From Mauremys mutica (lineage: Eukaryota > Chordata > Testudines > Geoemydidae), in NCBI RefSeq assembly GCF_020497125.1, contig NC_059087.1, forward strand, positions 13,053,925 to 13,117,924: a stretch of DNA of 64,000 bases, read 5' to 3'. This document shows positions 44,049-56,339 of the stretch, in pieces (positions within the stretch are counted from its first letter, which is position 1; each line of letters opens with the position of its first letter). Below the pieces are notes generated by a model. The model was not told the DNA's origin. It worked only from the letters and a program-made list of their open reading frames with translations, and made no database searches. Position numbers and translations under genes: made by a program.

Positions 44049-44262
44049 GGCCCAGATTTTGAAAAGGTATTTAGGTGTTGCCATGCTCAGCATTGCCACA
44101 CCTGATTTAGGAGCCTATGTCTCATTCTCTAAAGTGATTTAGGTACATAGGATATTGATTGTTCATTGGATTTAGGCTCCTAAATCACTTTTGAAAATGA
44201 GACAGGCATTGTGACACTGAGCATCACAACTCCTACGTTCCTTTAAAAATCTGGACCTAAGT
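44049..44262. repeat. Palindromic dispersed repeat, nearly complete
   Basis: Left arm: GCCCAGATTTTGAAAAGG, ATGCTCAGCATTGCCAC, GATTTAGGAGCCTATG. Right arm: TTTAGGCTCCTAAATCACTT, TTTGAAAATGAGACAGG, TGAGCATCACAACTCCTACG, AAATCTGGACC. The arms pair over about 90 bases with indels. Confidence 0.7.
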
Positions 44263-44302
44263 GTAGTGAAGGATAGGGGCCTACATGTTTTAACAAAGGA
44301 AT

Positions 44303-44345
44303 GTATGTTACAAATGAGGAAACTGAGGCACACAAAGGTTAACGC
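44303..44345 (-). repeat. MIR fragment
   Basis: AATGAGGAAACTGAGGCACA (44314-44333 region) is the reversed MIR word. Confidence 0.55.
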
Positions 44346-46186
44346 TAGGATTTTCAAACGATCCTAAAGGATTTAGGTGCCTAATTCCCCCTGAAATCCC
44401 TAGATCCTGATCTCTCTCTTTAATACAGTATTCCTATAACAGCTATCATTCTGACTTGATAGCATTTTACCCTCCCTTTGCACTGGTGCAAATAAATACA
44501 CAAAGGTGAAAGGCAATGAGCCACTGTTATTTTGTTGTTAGGAAAAAGATAGTGGGAGAGATTCTTAGCTGGTGTAAACTGGCAGGGCTAAATTGATCTA
44601 CATTAATTGAGGATATAACCCATTGCCATTATTGATGCAAGCAAAGGTTTTTCAGCAGGAACGTCAGCGAAAGACACAGACACAGAACTGAAAAGTGGCT
44701 CACGGAGACTTGGATATTTAGACATTCTGTGTAGATACAACAGATGAAGTTGAAACGTTTCTCATACACCCTTTTTTCTTGTTAACAAACACTTTAAATA
44801 AAGTGTGTGTGTGTGTGTGTGTATGTCTTAATTTTTTGGTGTACTGGGCAACTTGCCTATCTCTTTCTATACTTGTGAAGAGTCCTTATTCATTATCTGG
44901 GCTATTCCAAGTGAGATGCCCTCAATAGAGCCCATCATCTATGCAATAAAAAGGACACTAGATCCCAACAAATTGGATCTAAATTTAATTTCTTACCTAG
45001 CCTGCAGTTCATTCAAACATCCAGCCCTTGAGGAAAAAAAGTTACTAAACTTAATCTGACCTTCAGTATCTCAAATTTAATGGAGTGCTCATCTTAATCT
45101 TCATCAGGTTTTGCCATTACCTAATTGTTACTAATGGCATGAGATTGTGCTAATTAAATACAGCTTCATGGCTTTGAAAAACAGATTCAGTGGCTCCATT
45201 TTTGACAAATATTTAAGAAGAAGCCTTTACCAACATCTCAGTTCAAACAGATGTCTGCCTTGCAGGCAAAACATGGATTTTAGACTGAGTTTTAGACTTT
45301 GAGCTTTTTTTTTTTAAAGCAGATCACCCCCACATTTTGTGGGGAATTAGATCAGTCTGTCTTAGGGTTTACTCATAATGCCAGTTCATCCACGGCTGCC
45401 TGTAAACACTTTACCCTGACAACCTGCTCAACCCCTGGTATCAGAACACAACCAAATGTGCAGTATTTGTCACCAGTAGTTGTTCATTCTATATCGCGCT
45501 TGAGGCATTTATACCTACGTGTTTCCTGTTCTATACTTTTTAAACTGCTATAAATCTTTTGACATTTACCCTGACCATGAAGTCTCTAGGGATGTTTGAA
45601 CTATTTATTTAAAATATTGATTGCAGTCACTGAATTATTTATAACTCTTTTTGAGAATCACCACCACTGAGATGATAATGCATTAAGTTAGGCTCAGCTC
45701 CCTTTATTTCCATATCCAGGTCTACAGCTCCACTGATAATTTAACAGAGCACAGGGATTTGATGTTGTTGTTGTTGCTCAAGAAGAAGAATGAGACCTGC
45801 AGGAACAAGGTGTCCTTTAACTCCACACTGCACAGTCACAGCCAGATGAATTGGCTTCTTGCGGACTGTTAGCATTAATTGTGTATGGGTTTCATTTACG
45901 GGAAGACCACAAAACAGCTAATATTTTACCTGGCTGCTCCTTCCTAAAGGAATCTAATGAAGACTGATTAAAGGGGTGGGGAGAGGGAGAATTTGTTCTT
46001 TAGTCTTGGTGCTGCTGTCTCACCTCATATTTCTGAGAATGTGTTCAGCCAATCCTTATTTTTACCTTCACAGTGTAAGTGTATTAGTGATTTGTTCCAC
46101 AGAAAATTGTATCCTCTTCAAAAGCTATGAAGGTTTCAAATGATTTTGAAATACGAGATTGGAAAATTGATGCCAGGGGAGGGTAG
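44346..46186. other. No gene seen
   Basis: AT-rich. Contains a (TG)n run at 44803-44822 and a GTT/TGT run near 45761-45775. Confidence 0.5.
44803..44822. repeat. (GT)n microsatellite
   Basis: Ten GT units. Confidence 0.95.
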
Positions 46187-46188
46187 TA

Positions 46189-46313
46189 GGGTGACCAGAC
46201 AGCAAGTGTGAAAAATCAGGACAGGAGGTGTGGGGGGGGGAAATAGGAACTTATATAAGAAAAAGCCCCAAATATCGGGACTGTCCCTATAAAATCAGGA
46301 CATCTGGTCACCC
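46189..46313. mobile_element. Mariner-like MITE, 125 bp
   Basis: The ends GGGTGACCAGA and TCTGGTCACCC are perfect inverted repeats flanked by TA (46187-46188, 46314-46315). The arms extend inward (AAAAATCAGGACAGG with CCTATAAAATCAGGACATC only loosely). TA duplication fits Tc1/mariner-type mobilisation. Confidence 0.85.
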
Positions 46314-46315
46314 TA

Positions 46316-46977
46316 GAGGGGAGAGAATAAGCGTGTATATGATATGTAACATTTGAATCAATACAGTAAATCAACTTCTCCTTCCATTCCCCATACCAGA
46401 CATTGGCAAAATGCCCATCTGTACGTACAGAGTGCAGCGTGCTTCTTGGAGATGCTCCCTGGATAGCCTTGGGAGAACAGCATCCCAACTATTTAACATT
46501 TCCATATCCACACAGATATTAAGAGTTATGCATACAAATTCAGCTACCCTAGAGAGCAGCCTTCTACACAGAAACCTGGAAACCATGTGAGAAAGGCTAG
46601 GAATCTCACATCTACTATCATTATCTATTATGTAGGAGTGCTTTCTGTCAGTGCTAGAGACCCCCTAACAGAAACCACGGTTGGTCCTTGACCAACGAGC
46701 ACTGTCTTTAGTGAAAAGGACAGAGCACAGTTCCATCTTGGCTCTTTCAGCTTTTAATTGTGTGGTTGCATGCAAGCGATTAGCCCAGAAGTGAAAATTC
46801 ATTAGCGTTGTAATTAACTTAATCTAACTCATTTCTTCATATCTCTGAATGCTTTTCAAAAAGCTCCAGCAATAACAGCTTAATTTTTAGCATATAAAAT
46901 CTTTGCAGGTAGTTAAGACCTTAATAGTGTCTGATTAAAAAACAACAGCAGTATTTAATTATATAAGAATTAGCTGC
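46316..46977. other. No gene seen
   Basis: AT-rich. Nothing recognised. Confidence 0.5.
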
Positions 46978-47701
46978 TGAGCATGCTCTGTTCATGACTT
47001 CTTTAGTGCACTCCTTCTGGTCGCTGTCTAATGGCTGGATCCTCAGAGGAATGCCTGTCTCCAGGGTTAATAGGCCCTTGACTTCACCTGTTGTACTTGA
47101 GTGTCTGCTTTTTGGCTATTGTTTTGTCTGCAGCAGGTCTCCCCGCATTGGTAACAGGGTTTTGGTCCTTTATCCCATCAGTGCCCACACTGGACAGTTA
47201 TGGCACCCCTGGGAGGGGGTATGAACCAGAGGAAGCTGCCTTGTGTAACAGTCTCTTAACTGTTTTCACAGCTGATTCCACCTTATTATTACTCTATGTG
47301 TCTACTAGGGAAGAGGTGTGGTGGTCAAACTCCCATTTGTATGCAAAATCATTGAATTCTTCCAAGTCAAATTGGGGTCCGTTGTCAGTGAATATCATGT
47401 CTAGAATGCCCTCTCTCACAAACTAGGTCTTCAATTTGCCAATCACTGACTTGCTTCTTCTATTAGGCAAGGCATCAACCTCCCAAAAGTTTGAATAGTA
47501 GCCCACTGAAATAAAGTACTGATTTTCTCTGAAGGTAAAAATAAGTCCACCCCCAATTTCTCCCATGGTTGGGCATGCAGCCCATGTGATAACAGAGTCT
47601 TTGTGCTGGCAGTTACCACATGACTGGAAGATGTAACACCTCTCCATCAAGGAACAGAGTTGTATATGCATTCTTGCCAATAAACATACTCTTGAGCCCA
47701 T
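46978..47701 (-). pseudogene. Gypsy integrase remnant
   Basis: The frame 47701-47423 reads PTMGEIGGGLIFTF, YYSNFWEVDALP and VIGKLK, the integrase core. The first catalytic Asp (in the family pattern I-G-x-D-L-F) is lost. In the next frame, about 47349-47410, ILDMIFTDNGPQFDLEEF keeps the second Asp and the Glu region, followed by YKWEFDH. Further on VESAVKTVKRLL (about 47247-47285), RTKTLLP, and finally RIQPLDSDQKE near 47010-47045 trace the C-terminal region to 46978. The family enzyme inserts the cDNA into the genome; this one is inactive. Confidence 0.75.
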
Positions 47702-47781
47702 CTAAGATACTGTCAATGTCCAGGTGTAAGACTATTTTTGCTTGACTTTTGTCTTCTGGCCACCCTGCTACTGTTGTTCTC

Positions 47782-47967
47782 TTAACTTCCTGTACTTGGA
47801 TGTCCTTTGGTTTCCAACAGTTTTGCTGATGAAACTGAGAGATGGAATCCATGAACATGCTGTACTATGTCCTGATCCCCTTCCCACCACTCACTAACGC
47901 TTGGTTTATACATATATCTCCTGCTCAGGGTGTCAGCAAACAATAGTAATCGTCCTGGACAATACAT
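47782..47967 (-). pseudogene. Gypsy RNase H C-terminal end
   Basis: YCPGRLLLFADTLSRRY at the start of this 61-residue frame is the Y-x-P-G-x-x-x-x-x-A-D-x-L-S-R word that closes the RNase H domain in Gypsy pol. GDQDIVQHVHGFHLSVSSAK follows it. The catalytic part of RNase H between this point and the RT fragment is not readable as one frame. Confidence 0.65.
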
Positions 47968-48645
47968 GACTATCTGACCTCTGCCTGGTTGCGCTGTAGG
48001 TGCGTCAACAGGTGCTGCAATATCCTTGGAGCACTAAGAAGGAGTTTTGCCATGACTGTTTCTAGGGGTTTGTGGTCTGATTGAGTTATTACTGTATGGC
48101 CATAGGTGTGCTGATGGAATTGTTCCATTCCCAATACCACAAGCCAGAAGCTCTTTTTTTTTATTTGGGCGTAACCGTACTCAATCTAACAGAGCTCTGC
48201 TGGGATAAACAACCAGCTGATCCTGCAGAAGAGCTACACCCACTCCTCTCTCTCATACATCACGCAGGCGTGTTAATGGCTCTACTGGCTGGTGGTACTT
48301 CAGGACCAGGCATCCATTATCATTTGTTTCAGCAAGTCAAATGTTTACTGTTGTGGACCTTCCCAGTCCCACTTCATATCCTGCCTTCTGAGCTGATCTA
48401 TGGGTTTCACTACTGCAACCAGGTGTGGACGGAACTTGGACAGAAAATTTACCATTCCTATAAAGTGCTGTACCACTTTCACATCTCACTGCTTTGATCT
48501 TGTTGGTATCTGCTTCTGCTGAGAGTAGGTGTCTAGTATATGTCACTTCACATTGTTTAAGTCACCTTTTTTTTCTGGACTCTGTTTTGTGTTCTTGTCT
48601 CTGCATTGCTGTAGAAAATCTTGTCGTTTTCTGTCATGGTATTGT

Positions 48646-48960
48646 TCAGATTATGTATTCATTGCTCCCTTCACCTACCATGAGGATATCGGCTTCAACT
48701 ATATTCACCCAAGGCAGCCCTTCTTGCATTCGAGAGAGCCTTCTCTGGAACACCTCCAATGCTGGGCTTATGTTCATCAGCATGCACAGCCAACTGTAGT
48801 AACCAAATTGTGTTGCTAAGGTTGTCAGCATGCTGGACTCTTTATCCAGGCTTATGTGCCAAAACCTGTTCCTCACATTACAGACTGTAAAGATTCTGGC
48901 TTTGGAAAGTTCTGGCAAGGTGTCCTTAATTGTGAGCAGTGAATAGTGGCTTCTTTTCAA
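48646..48960 (-). pseudogene. Gypsy reverse-transcriptase remnant
   Basis: The 104-residue open stretch reads LLTIKDTLPELSKARIFTV, CNVRNRFWHISLDKESS, FGYYSWLCMLM, SPALEVFQRRL and VEADILMVGEG. These are RT blocks 3 to 5. The motif A Asp, expected just after FTVC, is Asn (residue 28), and the motif C pair read as x-D-D-I-L in the family is A-D-I-L here, so one catalytic Asp is gone. Upstream and downstream parts lie in other frames. Confidence 0.8.
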
Positions 48961-49099
48961 TGCCCAGTTCAGTGGTTTTCAATTTATGGCCTTTGAAAAC
49001 ATCCTCATAGGTTCCTGAAATTGTCTCCACTGGCCCCTTTTCCTTCTTGCACTGCAGCTATAAAATTCTGACACTGCATTCTGATCAGATCCATGGCTT

Positions 49100-49340
49100 G
49101 TCTGGCTTTACTCCCCAAGAGGGATCCATGGTACTGACCATCCAGTACCAACTGAAGTTTGTGGTAATGTTTTATTTCTCAGGCTAGTTACCAGGAGGTT
49201 ACATTTTCCTATGGGCTGCATTATGCTCTCATTGTAAGTTATTAGATTGCACCTACTCTTTATAATGGACGTGTTTGAGTCCAATTCACTCAGGGAATCT
49301 CAGCGCAGGAGGACCACTATTCAGCTGAAATCACGATTCC
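49100..49340 (-). pseudogene. Gypsy protease-region remnant
   Basis: On the minus strand LSELDSNTSIIKSRCNLITY, MQPIGKCNLLV and SLRNKT resemble the part of a Gypsy protease after the active site. The catalytic Asp-Thr/Ser-Gly cannot be placed with confidence. Confidence 0.5.
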
Positions 49341-51764
49341 CTATTAACCTCTATACATGCAACAGTGTTCATATTTTCCCTTGGTAGTTTGTTCTAGCTT
49401 AGTTTAGACATATACAAACACTACTGAGAAGGGCTGTGATATGGAAAAGCTAATTAGCATGTCACTTTCACAGCTCAGACAGCCCTCTGTTCTACTTCTC
49501 CACCAGACTGATTCTCTCTTTGCAACTGTGCTTTAACTCCTCCCCAAACACACACAACTTTTCTGGTGGAGTGCACACCCATACTATCACTGAAAGTCAG
49601 TCACAGACACCAAGTCATTTGAATGGGCTTCATCTAAAACTACATTGAGGGCTGTCATATCTATGCTTGCTTTGCTACAAAAAAGAAAAGCCAGTTATAT
49701 TCAACAGCCCTATCTTGAGCACAAAGACTCTGATTGTTAGTGGCACTTTTTGCTTATGTCTATATTGTTGCCCCTTCTTCCAATACTATTTTTGTGTTCT
49801 GACACAAGCATTGCCCCTCTGCTGAGTGGTAGCACATGTCCAGGGCCTTGCAGGTTGCTTCCCAGTGGAAGAGAAGTCAGAGACACTGAGTCTGGGTATA
49901 TTCGAAGTATAATTTGTTTCATTTATACATATACACTAATCCAGCAACAGAGGTGGTCAAACAGCATGCAGGGCAATTCCTTCTTCCAGGAATCTCAGCC
50001 CAGTGCCCAGTTCCCAGAGAGCAATTAGCAATTCTGCCTAAAAAATGGACTCTAATCAGAAACTAAGACTGACAGTAGATTCTCTTACTGCTCATCCAGC
50101 TCCAGCTCCAAGGTCAACCACCTCTACATACATAGCTAACACTACACCACATGCCTTTCCAAGGCTTAACACTTACACACAAAGAAAAAAAAACACCTTA
50201 AGCTATGTGTGACAGCGCCACTTGGAAATGACTGTCATAATATATCAACCAGTGCAGCACAGTCATGATCTTCATTTATACAGCATCTTTCATTCAAAAT
50301 GATCTCAAAACACTTTACAAACTACCTACAGGCATCATGTCATCCACTGCTGATTTGCACAGGGATGGAATATGACTCGTAATTAACAGTGCACACTAAC
50401 ATCACACAACCATTTTATGGCAAAGCTATATTCCACTTGAAACTGCAGGGGGAAATTAGATATTCAGATTTTAGTTACTCAGGTCAGATCTTGTACGAAC
50501 ACAAGGCTGAGCAGCCAACTCATGACTTTTTATTGACCACAGATGCACAGGAATTGAAATGAAACTTTCATCTCAACTACAGTATTGTCAGCAACATAGC
50601 ACATATTACTAATCCATTAGTTCAAAACTGGGCGATGAGTAGCACCTACTGAATCACTAGTATTCTGTTTCTTAGCAGTCTTCTTATTAGTCATTGGCCT
50701 TTCTTGTGGCATTTCAGATAATCCCATTGCAAACTGTTACTGCTGTAGATTATGCAAAGTATTCATTGCAAAGTAGCTTGGCCACTATTTAAGAGGGAAA
50801 AAAAAGTGTGTGACACTTTCACAATACGTTTGTGGAGAAGTCATTCACAGTAAAGATGTTCTCCATTATGGCATTTACTCTTTTCTTAATTAGCCTTTTC
50901 TTAATTAGAAATGGCAGCTCTCACAGTATGTAAAATCCAGTTACTATTCTGTAGCCATAAAACAGTGGGCGCTGATGACCCTTCTAATTTTTTGCTTCTT
51001 CTATTTGCATGTCTTTCAATACAGGATTAAATGAACTGGAGTAACTAGGCATGAACAGAAGGGTTCAGGAGATAGCAGCCACTTTAAGGAGCATCCCTTC
51101 CCCCTTTCTCTGTCTCACTAGTAGAAAAATTGAAATCTCATTTCAGACATTAAGGTAGCCTAGAATTGCTGAGCCTGTTCACTGCCAAAGTGGAAGAAAC
51201 AAGGTCAGATTATAAAATCTTAAGGATGACTGATTTGCCTTATGTTACCAAAAAGACAGCTGTAAATCATGCCAGCATTTCAGGTCAAATGCTGAATTGC
51301 GGTAACTTCCACAGAGACAAGATGAATGAGAACTGTCACTGTGTGAATAAAGAGGACTCACCACACATCTTTCAAGCTAAAACTTGGGTTCTTCTTATCC
51401 TCTGTAGAGCTTCCAACGAATCACACTAAGCTTGTCCTAAGTGATTGTTTCCTCTGGTGTTCCAAAGGCTATGTCAAATATCAGCCAAAGATGAAATATT
51501 ACCTGCTTTACTGTCAACGGGTACCCTTCAAAACCAAGCCTGTTTCCTCCACTGCCTCCCACCTTGCAAAGTCATTTGTGCCTGTGCAAAGTGGGTATGA
51601 AACTCTACCATTCAGACTTGGCAGTTTTTACACCCTGCTTTGCACATGTCTAAGCAACTATACAAAGTGTGAGGCAGTGGAGAATCAGGACCTATATTCT
51701 CTCATCACATTGAAGTAGTGAACTGACTCACTCATTGATTTTCTGACATCATCTTCAAAGTACC
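49341..51764. other. No gene seen; possible short MIR piece
   Basis: AT-rich. About 50273-50330 (TTTATACAGCATCTTTCATT, CAAAACACTTTACAAAC) resembles the 3' part of sauropsid MIR-type repeats. Otherwise unrecognised. Confidence 0.5.
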
Positions 51765-51845
51765 ACTGTAGTGGCAGATTTTCCAAATAGGACATTGACA
51801 CCTGCATGAGGTGACCTCTCAAGGTCTTTTCCAGCCCTACATTTA
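51765..51845 (+). repeat. CR1 3' tail
   Basis: GAGGTGACCTCTCAAGGTC (51809-51827 region) followed by TTTTCCAGCCCTACATTTATATGATT is a CR1 3' end, sharing its core with the SINE tail at 33520. Confidence 0.75.
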
Positions 51846-52764
51846 TATGATTAATACTTTAGGAGGTAGATCACGTAAAGCAAAATACCTCTCATACAAG
51901 CAGTCTCCCAAACAACCCTGTTTATGCAAGTGCCCAAAGACAGCACACAAACTAGAACAGAGTACATACAGTTCATGAAAACACAACTGTGAAATGTAAA
52001 TTAGGTACCAGATAGTATGGTAAGAAACACTGTATTCGTGCACAAATCAGAATAGAAAAGGCTTCTAACTTTCCTACTGTCCACTACTGTTTTCTAAAGA
52101 GATGGGAGTCAGGAAAACCTGTCCTTTTCAAGCTCTTAGTCACTAATGGAACAATAGAAAGTTCCAGCATGACTGAACTGAAAAATACACCTGATTGAAT
52201 CCAGGTGTTGGAGAACCATGGTGAACATAACAAGTGTGTTATTCTCTGCCAGGTCAGATTTGTTGTCTATAATAACTGTGTGTTTCTATTTAAAAAAGTA
52301 GAGATCCTCATCTTTGACACAACAGTAAATTAGAAAATGAGCAAACAGAACTGAAGAGGTAAAACATTCTGGGTACCTAAAAGGAAGTCAAGTCAGGTTT
52401 ATTCAGACTTCTACAGAAGGGGAAATTGTTGTTAAAGACAATGGCATTTGTAAAACGGCTGGGTTTTGAATAGCCTGTTGAGTGCTGGCATACGTAATGA
52501 GAAAAAAATGCATTCACAGAAGAAGTGCTTTAGTGAGAATTCTCATGTTAACATTCTGCAAAGGTGTGCTGACATGGTAAGGCAGGACTAATAGTTGGAC
52601 CCATGCAAAATCTTTCAGAGGAATAGTTTATTAAACCAAAACTGCAGTTTTGGTCAAACCAAAGCTATTTGTGAATTTGACGCCGTTAGAGTCGGCCATT
52701 TACAAAACTGCCCCAGGAGGAGCTGGTGGTTGCGCTGACCCTGTTTTTACCCTTTATAACTTTT
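51846..52764. other. No gene seen
   Basis: AT-rich. AAACTGCAGTTTTGG with CAAAACTGCCCC near 52640-52715 suggests a small diverged foldback. Confidence 0.45.
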
Positions 52765-52850
52765 AGACCAGTGGTTAGGGCACTTCACTGGAACATGGGA
52801 CATCCAAGTTCAAATCCCGCCTTTTGAACATACTCAAAATAGACGTCTTC
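52765..52850 (+). repeat. MIR tRNA-like head
   Basis: CAGTGGTTAGGGCACTTCAC (A-box region) and AAGTTCAAATCCCGCC (B-box region) at 52772-52822. Confidence 0.6.
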
Positions 52851-53184
52851 AATTCACCAAAGCTTTAAAAAAGTTTCAGATTCAATTCAGCCTGAACCAA
52901 AATTATTTTTCAATTGTTCAAAACTGCCACCAAACTGGAAAATAAGTTATTGCCTCCTTATGAGTACAGCTGGGACAATGAGGTACATTTCTAGATTGTG
53001 CCAAGAAAAAAAGTTTTGACTCCTGAACAAAAGGCAGCAGCATCTACCTGGTGACTAGAAAAAGGCAGCATACCTAAAGCCTTTCTGCATATGCTATAGG
53101 AATGTGCAACAACAACGTAGGCTGGAATATCAACAGGACCTTAACTCCCCTTGGGATTTACAGCCTGCCATATGACCTTGCACT

Positions 53185-53295
53185 TGTGCAGCATATTTAG
53201 TCCAAGAGTTTCAGAGCATTTCACAAACAAGGGAAGTAAACCCCATAATTCGCCTATTTGGATAGTAAATATCATCCCATTTTACAAATGAAATA
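53185..53295 (-). repeat. MIR-type fragment
   Basis: CAGAGCATTTCACAAAC, GTAAATATCATCCCATTTTA and CAAATGAAA are diverged reversed-MIR words. Confidence 0.45.
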
Positions 53296-54223
53296 CAAAA
53301 GTTTCTGCCACTTTATTTATGCTGAGCAATACCTTACTCTGCCAAAAAAAAATCCAGAATAATTTCATTTATTTTTGAATGGACAGCAGAGAACATTTAT
53401 CTAAAACACTAGTCCATATGCAACTGCAACTCCAATGATGAAATCAGGAGATGAAAGTGTAATGACCATTTGGGTGAATATTTAAATGTAGGGTCCTGCC
53501 CACAGTGTTAACTTTATTTAATGCAAGGTCCTGAGGTACACTTGCCAAGCACACACACCTGTGCACAGAAACTACTTGTGAATCTGTACGAGTGGCAAAG
53601 ATATAAGTTAGCCTCCTTTACTAATGAAGAAATATCTCACACAAAGATTATTACCCTTTTCTACATTGTCATCTAGTGTACAGTTTGGAAGAATTATTCC
53701 CATCAACTGCTGAAAACACGTCACTTCTACACTGAAGAAAAACTCATCCTCTGCTGACAATATACATTATGGCCAAATTAATGGTCTTTTGTATTTTTAA
53801 GGATGGATCATCTTTCTCCACATATCCAAATGCCCAGCATTCAGTATGAGCTGATCACTGTCTGTTCAGGTTAACAAGAACATAAATTAAGACCGGTGAA
53901 CCATTTCAGTAGAGAATAACTTTGATTTTAAGGATGGGAGAATTTTAGAAGGTAGTCATGTTGAAAATGACTTTGAAAATGTTTGTACAAGTAGTTTTGG
54001 AGCTTCATGAAACATTGAGAATGGCGGGGGGGGGGGGAGACTAACCTGGCAAAATGTTTTCCACGTAAGAACATAAATGAGAATGGAGTTGGAAAAAAAA
54101 GATGTCCTCTAGCCTATGACTTTACTGTATTCTTATCTAGTAACTGAAGACACCTCCCAGTAGATATCCAGATGAATGGCTCAGGTGTTCAGCTTGGCAG
54201 CTCTCTCACTCTCTCTTATCCCT
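53296..54223. other. No gene seen
   Basis: AT-rich, with a G run at about 54025-54037. Confidence 0.5.
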
Positions 54224-54717
54224 TAAGAATATGTCTATACTGCATGGTTAATCTGGGCCCTTATCTGGGTGTTAGCCCAAACACTCCTACCATACACACA
54301 GAAAAATCCCTGACCTAGGCACAGAGGTGCTTTAAGCCTCCACTTACTTGGCCGGAGAAGGGGAAGTAGAAAAGGAGGAAAGCAGGGTTAGAGTCCAGGA
54401 TCCACTTCAAATCAGGCGGGAACCTGCTCACTTTGTGCTGAGGGTGCAGGTAACACCTTCCCTACCCCTTGTAAAGGACCCAGACAAGTTTTTGTGCATC
54501 TGCCAAGTGACCATGAAAGATCCTAGTGCATCTCAGCACAAAGAACCACCAAATATGCCCCCAGGCACACTTGGGCAAGTGCAGAAACAGTAAGGACCCA
54601 GGAATGCAGGTAGGTCTTTGCTGTTAGTATGCTCACACCTGGACTAGGATAACCTGGGGGGGTGAGACCTGGGTGCCAATCACCTGGATTAGCTGTGCAG
54701 TGAAGATATACCCCAAG
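54224..54717. mobile_element. MITE with imperfect TATGTCTATACTGCA ends, about 490 bp
   Basis: AATATGTCTATACTGCATGG and TTAATC at the left (54229 onward) pair with GATTAGCTGTGCAGTGAAG and ATATACCCC at the right (to about 54713). The interior includes a frame at 54348-54593 without any family signature. Target duplication not clear. Confidence 0.5.
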
Positions 54718-55830
54718 TCTTCTTTCTTTTCCCCTCCCTTCTCCAAGGTCTTGCCTCTACCCAATGTCTGGAAAGCTTCAGCAGAGATTTAAAGGCCAAA
54801 TGCTCATACCCCAGTTTGTGTCTGTCATGCTTTCTATAACAAAAAGACTATGAAGGAACTGCATGGGCATTGTGTGGTCCAAAAAACTACATTTAGTAAT
54901 GATACACAACATACAAAGCCTAGCTATATACACTCTGCTGCTCTGGCTGGTTTCTGTCAGCTTCCAAAACACAGCGAGCTCCACTGGAGGGCTCACAGAC
55001 TACTTGCAGGAATACTGTTCTATTCCTATACACTACATTACTTATGATGAATAGTACCTTATGCCATAAAACAGTTTCACAGGGTGAGTTTTGGCCATGG
55101 GCATTAGCCATTGACTTCAATGGGGCCACGATTTTGCCTGCTGACTTCAGTGGGAGTAACATACAGAGTAAGAAACTACTCAGCACAAATAAAAGTGACA
55201 GACTCTGGCTTGCAATGAGGCTCCTCTCCATGCAGAAGATGCCCCTGAACTTACAACTTCAACACTTTGGTCCACTTCAAGCCAGGTGTTGGGCCCCTCC
55301 ATCCTTCCCTAGCTATTACTGCTCCTGACGGTAAATGTGTTGGTTAGAATGTTGACAAATAACAACACACACCACAAGGGGCATGGTTACTGACTAAGTC
55401 AATTAGAACAAATGTTCTCAAGTGCTTTTTCCAGTATTCTCCTAGCTGTGCAGCATTATTTTTAAAAATACATTTTGGTGTTATCAGAAATTCTGTTTAT
55501 CATTCTCAGTCAGCTAATGGAAATTTGACATATGCTTTATTTTATATTCTTTATCTTAAGGTAAGCAACCCGAAGTTTTATATTCCACAGCTTAGGATGA
55601 ATTAGAAGGTGGTAAAATATTGGATGAGATATGATGTCCCATATAAGTCTCATTCATTAAAATGCTTTCTGATGAACCTATCACAAATTTCACCAGTGTG
55701 AAGGGTTAATTTCATAGCTCTATGCCTCTTCTAGGGAGCTTGTGTCATAGTGCAAGGAACTATAGCTAAGAGAAGAGATTTAACAAAAGGTGCATTTCCC
55801 AATTTCCATACTGGATGAGTGATGATAAAA
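54718..55830. other. No gene seen; short reptile-repeat piece
   Basis: GCCATTGACTTCAATGGGGC and GCTGACTTCAGTGGGAG (55108-55155) are diverged pieces of a dispersed palindromic repeat. Rest unrecognised. Confidence 0.5.
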
Positions 55831-55946
55831 ACGATTGGGACTAATGAGACAAGGTGGATGAGGTAATATCTTTTATTGGACCAATTTCTGTTGGTGAGAG
55901 AGACCAGCTTTCGAGCTTGCACAGAGCGCTTCTTCAGGGCCACCTA
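55831..55946. repeat. Solo end of the second Penelope-like family
   Basis: GACAAGGTGGATGAGGTAAT, ATCTTTTATTGGACCAATTTC, GAGAGAGACCAGCTTTCGAG and CTTCTTCAGGGCC follow the same order as 15598-15712 and the foldback at 731-912. Confidence 0.75.
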
Positions 55947-56149
55947 TAGCTAAGGACTACTTGTTAGATTACAGTGACAGACTATCCAAAATGGCTTTAA
56001 GCACTATCAGATAAGCAGCTTGAACCAATTAATTTTAAGATTGAATTATTTCCACTTTGCCTGTCAAATGGCTCAGACAATGGGACAGGAGGGATTTTAG
56101 CTTCATAAATACAATAATAGAAAACTAAAGAACCTGTGTCTGATAAGTA

Positions 56150-56337
56150 CACCTCTACCCCCATATAACGCTGTCCTCAGGAGCCAAAAAATCTTACCGC
56201 ATTATAGGTAAAACCACATTATATCGAACTTGCTTTGATACACCAGAGTGCGCAGCCCCACCCCCCTGGAGTGCTGCATTACCACGTTATATCCAAATTC
56301 GTGTTATATCGGGTCACATTATATCGGGGTAGAGGTG
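56150..56337. mobile_element. Tigger/pogo-like MITE, 188 bp
   Basis: CACCTCTACCCC at the left and GGGGTAGAGGTG at the right are inverted, flanked by TA (56148-56149, 56338-56339). Internal ATATAACG/CGTTATAT words recur. Confidence 0.8.
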
Positions 56338-56339
56338 TA

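Larger units (their letters stand above)
46978..49340 (-). mobile_element. Ty3/Gypsy pol remnant without LTRs
   Basis: Read leftwards on the minus strand the order is protease (about 49340-49100), reverse transcriptase (48960-48646), the end of RNase H (about 47967-47900), integrase (47701-47230) and the integrase C-terminal region (to 46978). No LTR, primer-binding site or gag is recognisable. The coding blocks are broken by frameshifts and stops. It is a different Gypsy lineage from the element at 1747. Confidence 0.8.

Noticed and set aside
48081..48497. A 138-residue plus-strand open frame
   Set aside because: It lies antisense to the Gypsy pol remnant, between the RT and RNase H blocks, and matches no family.
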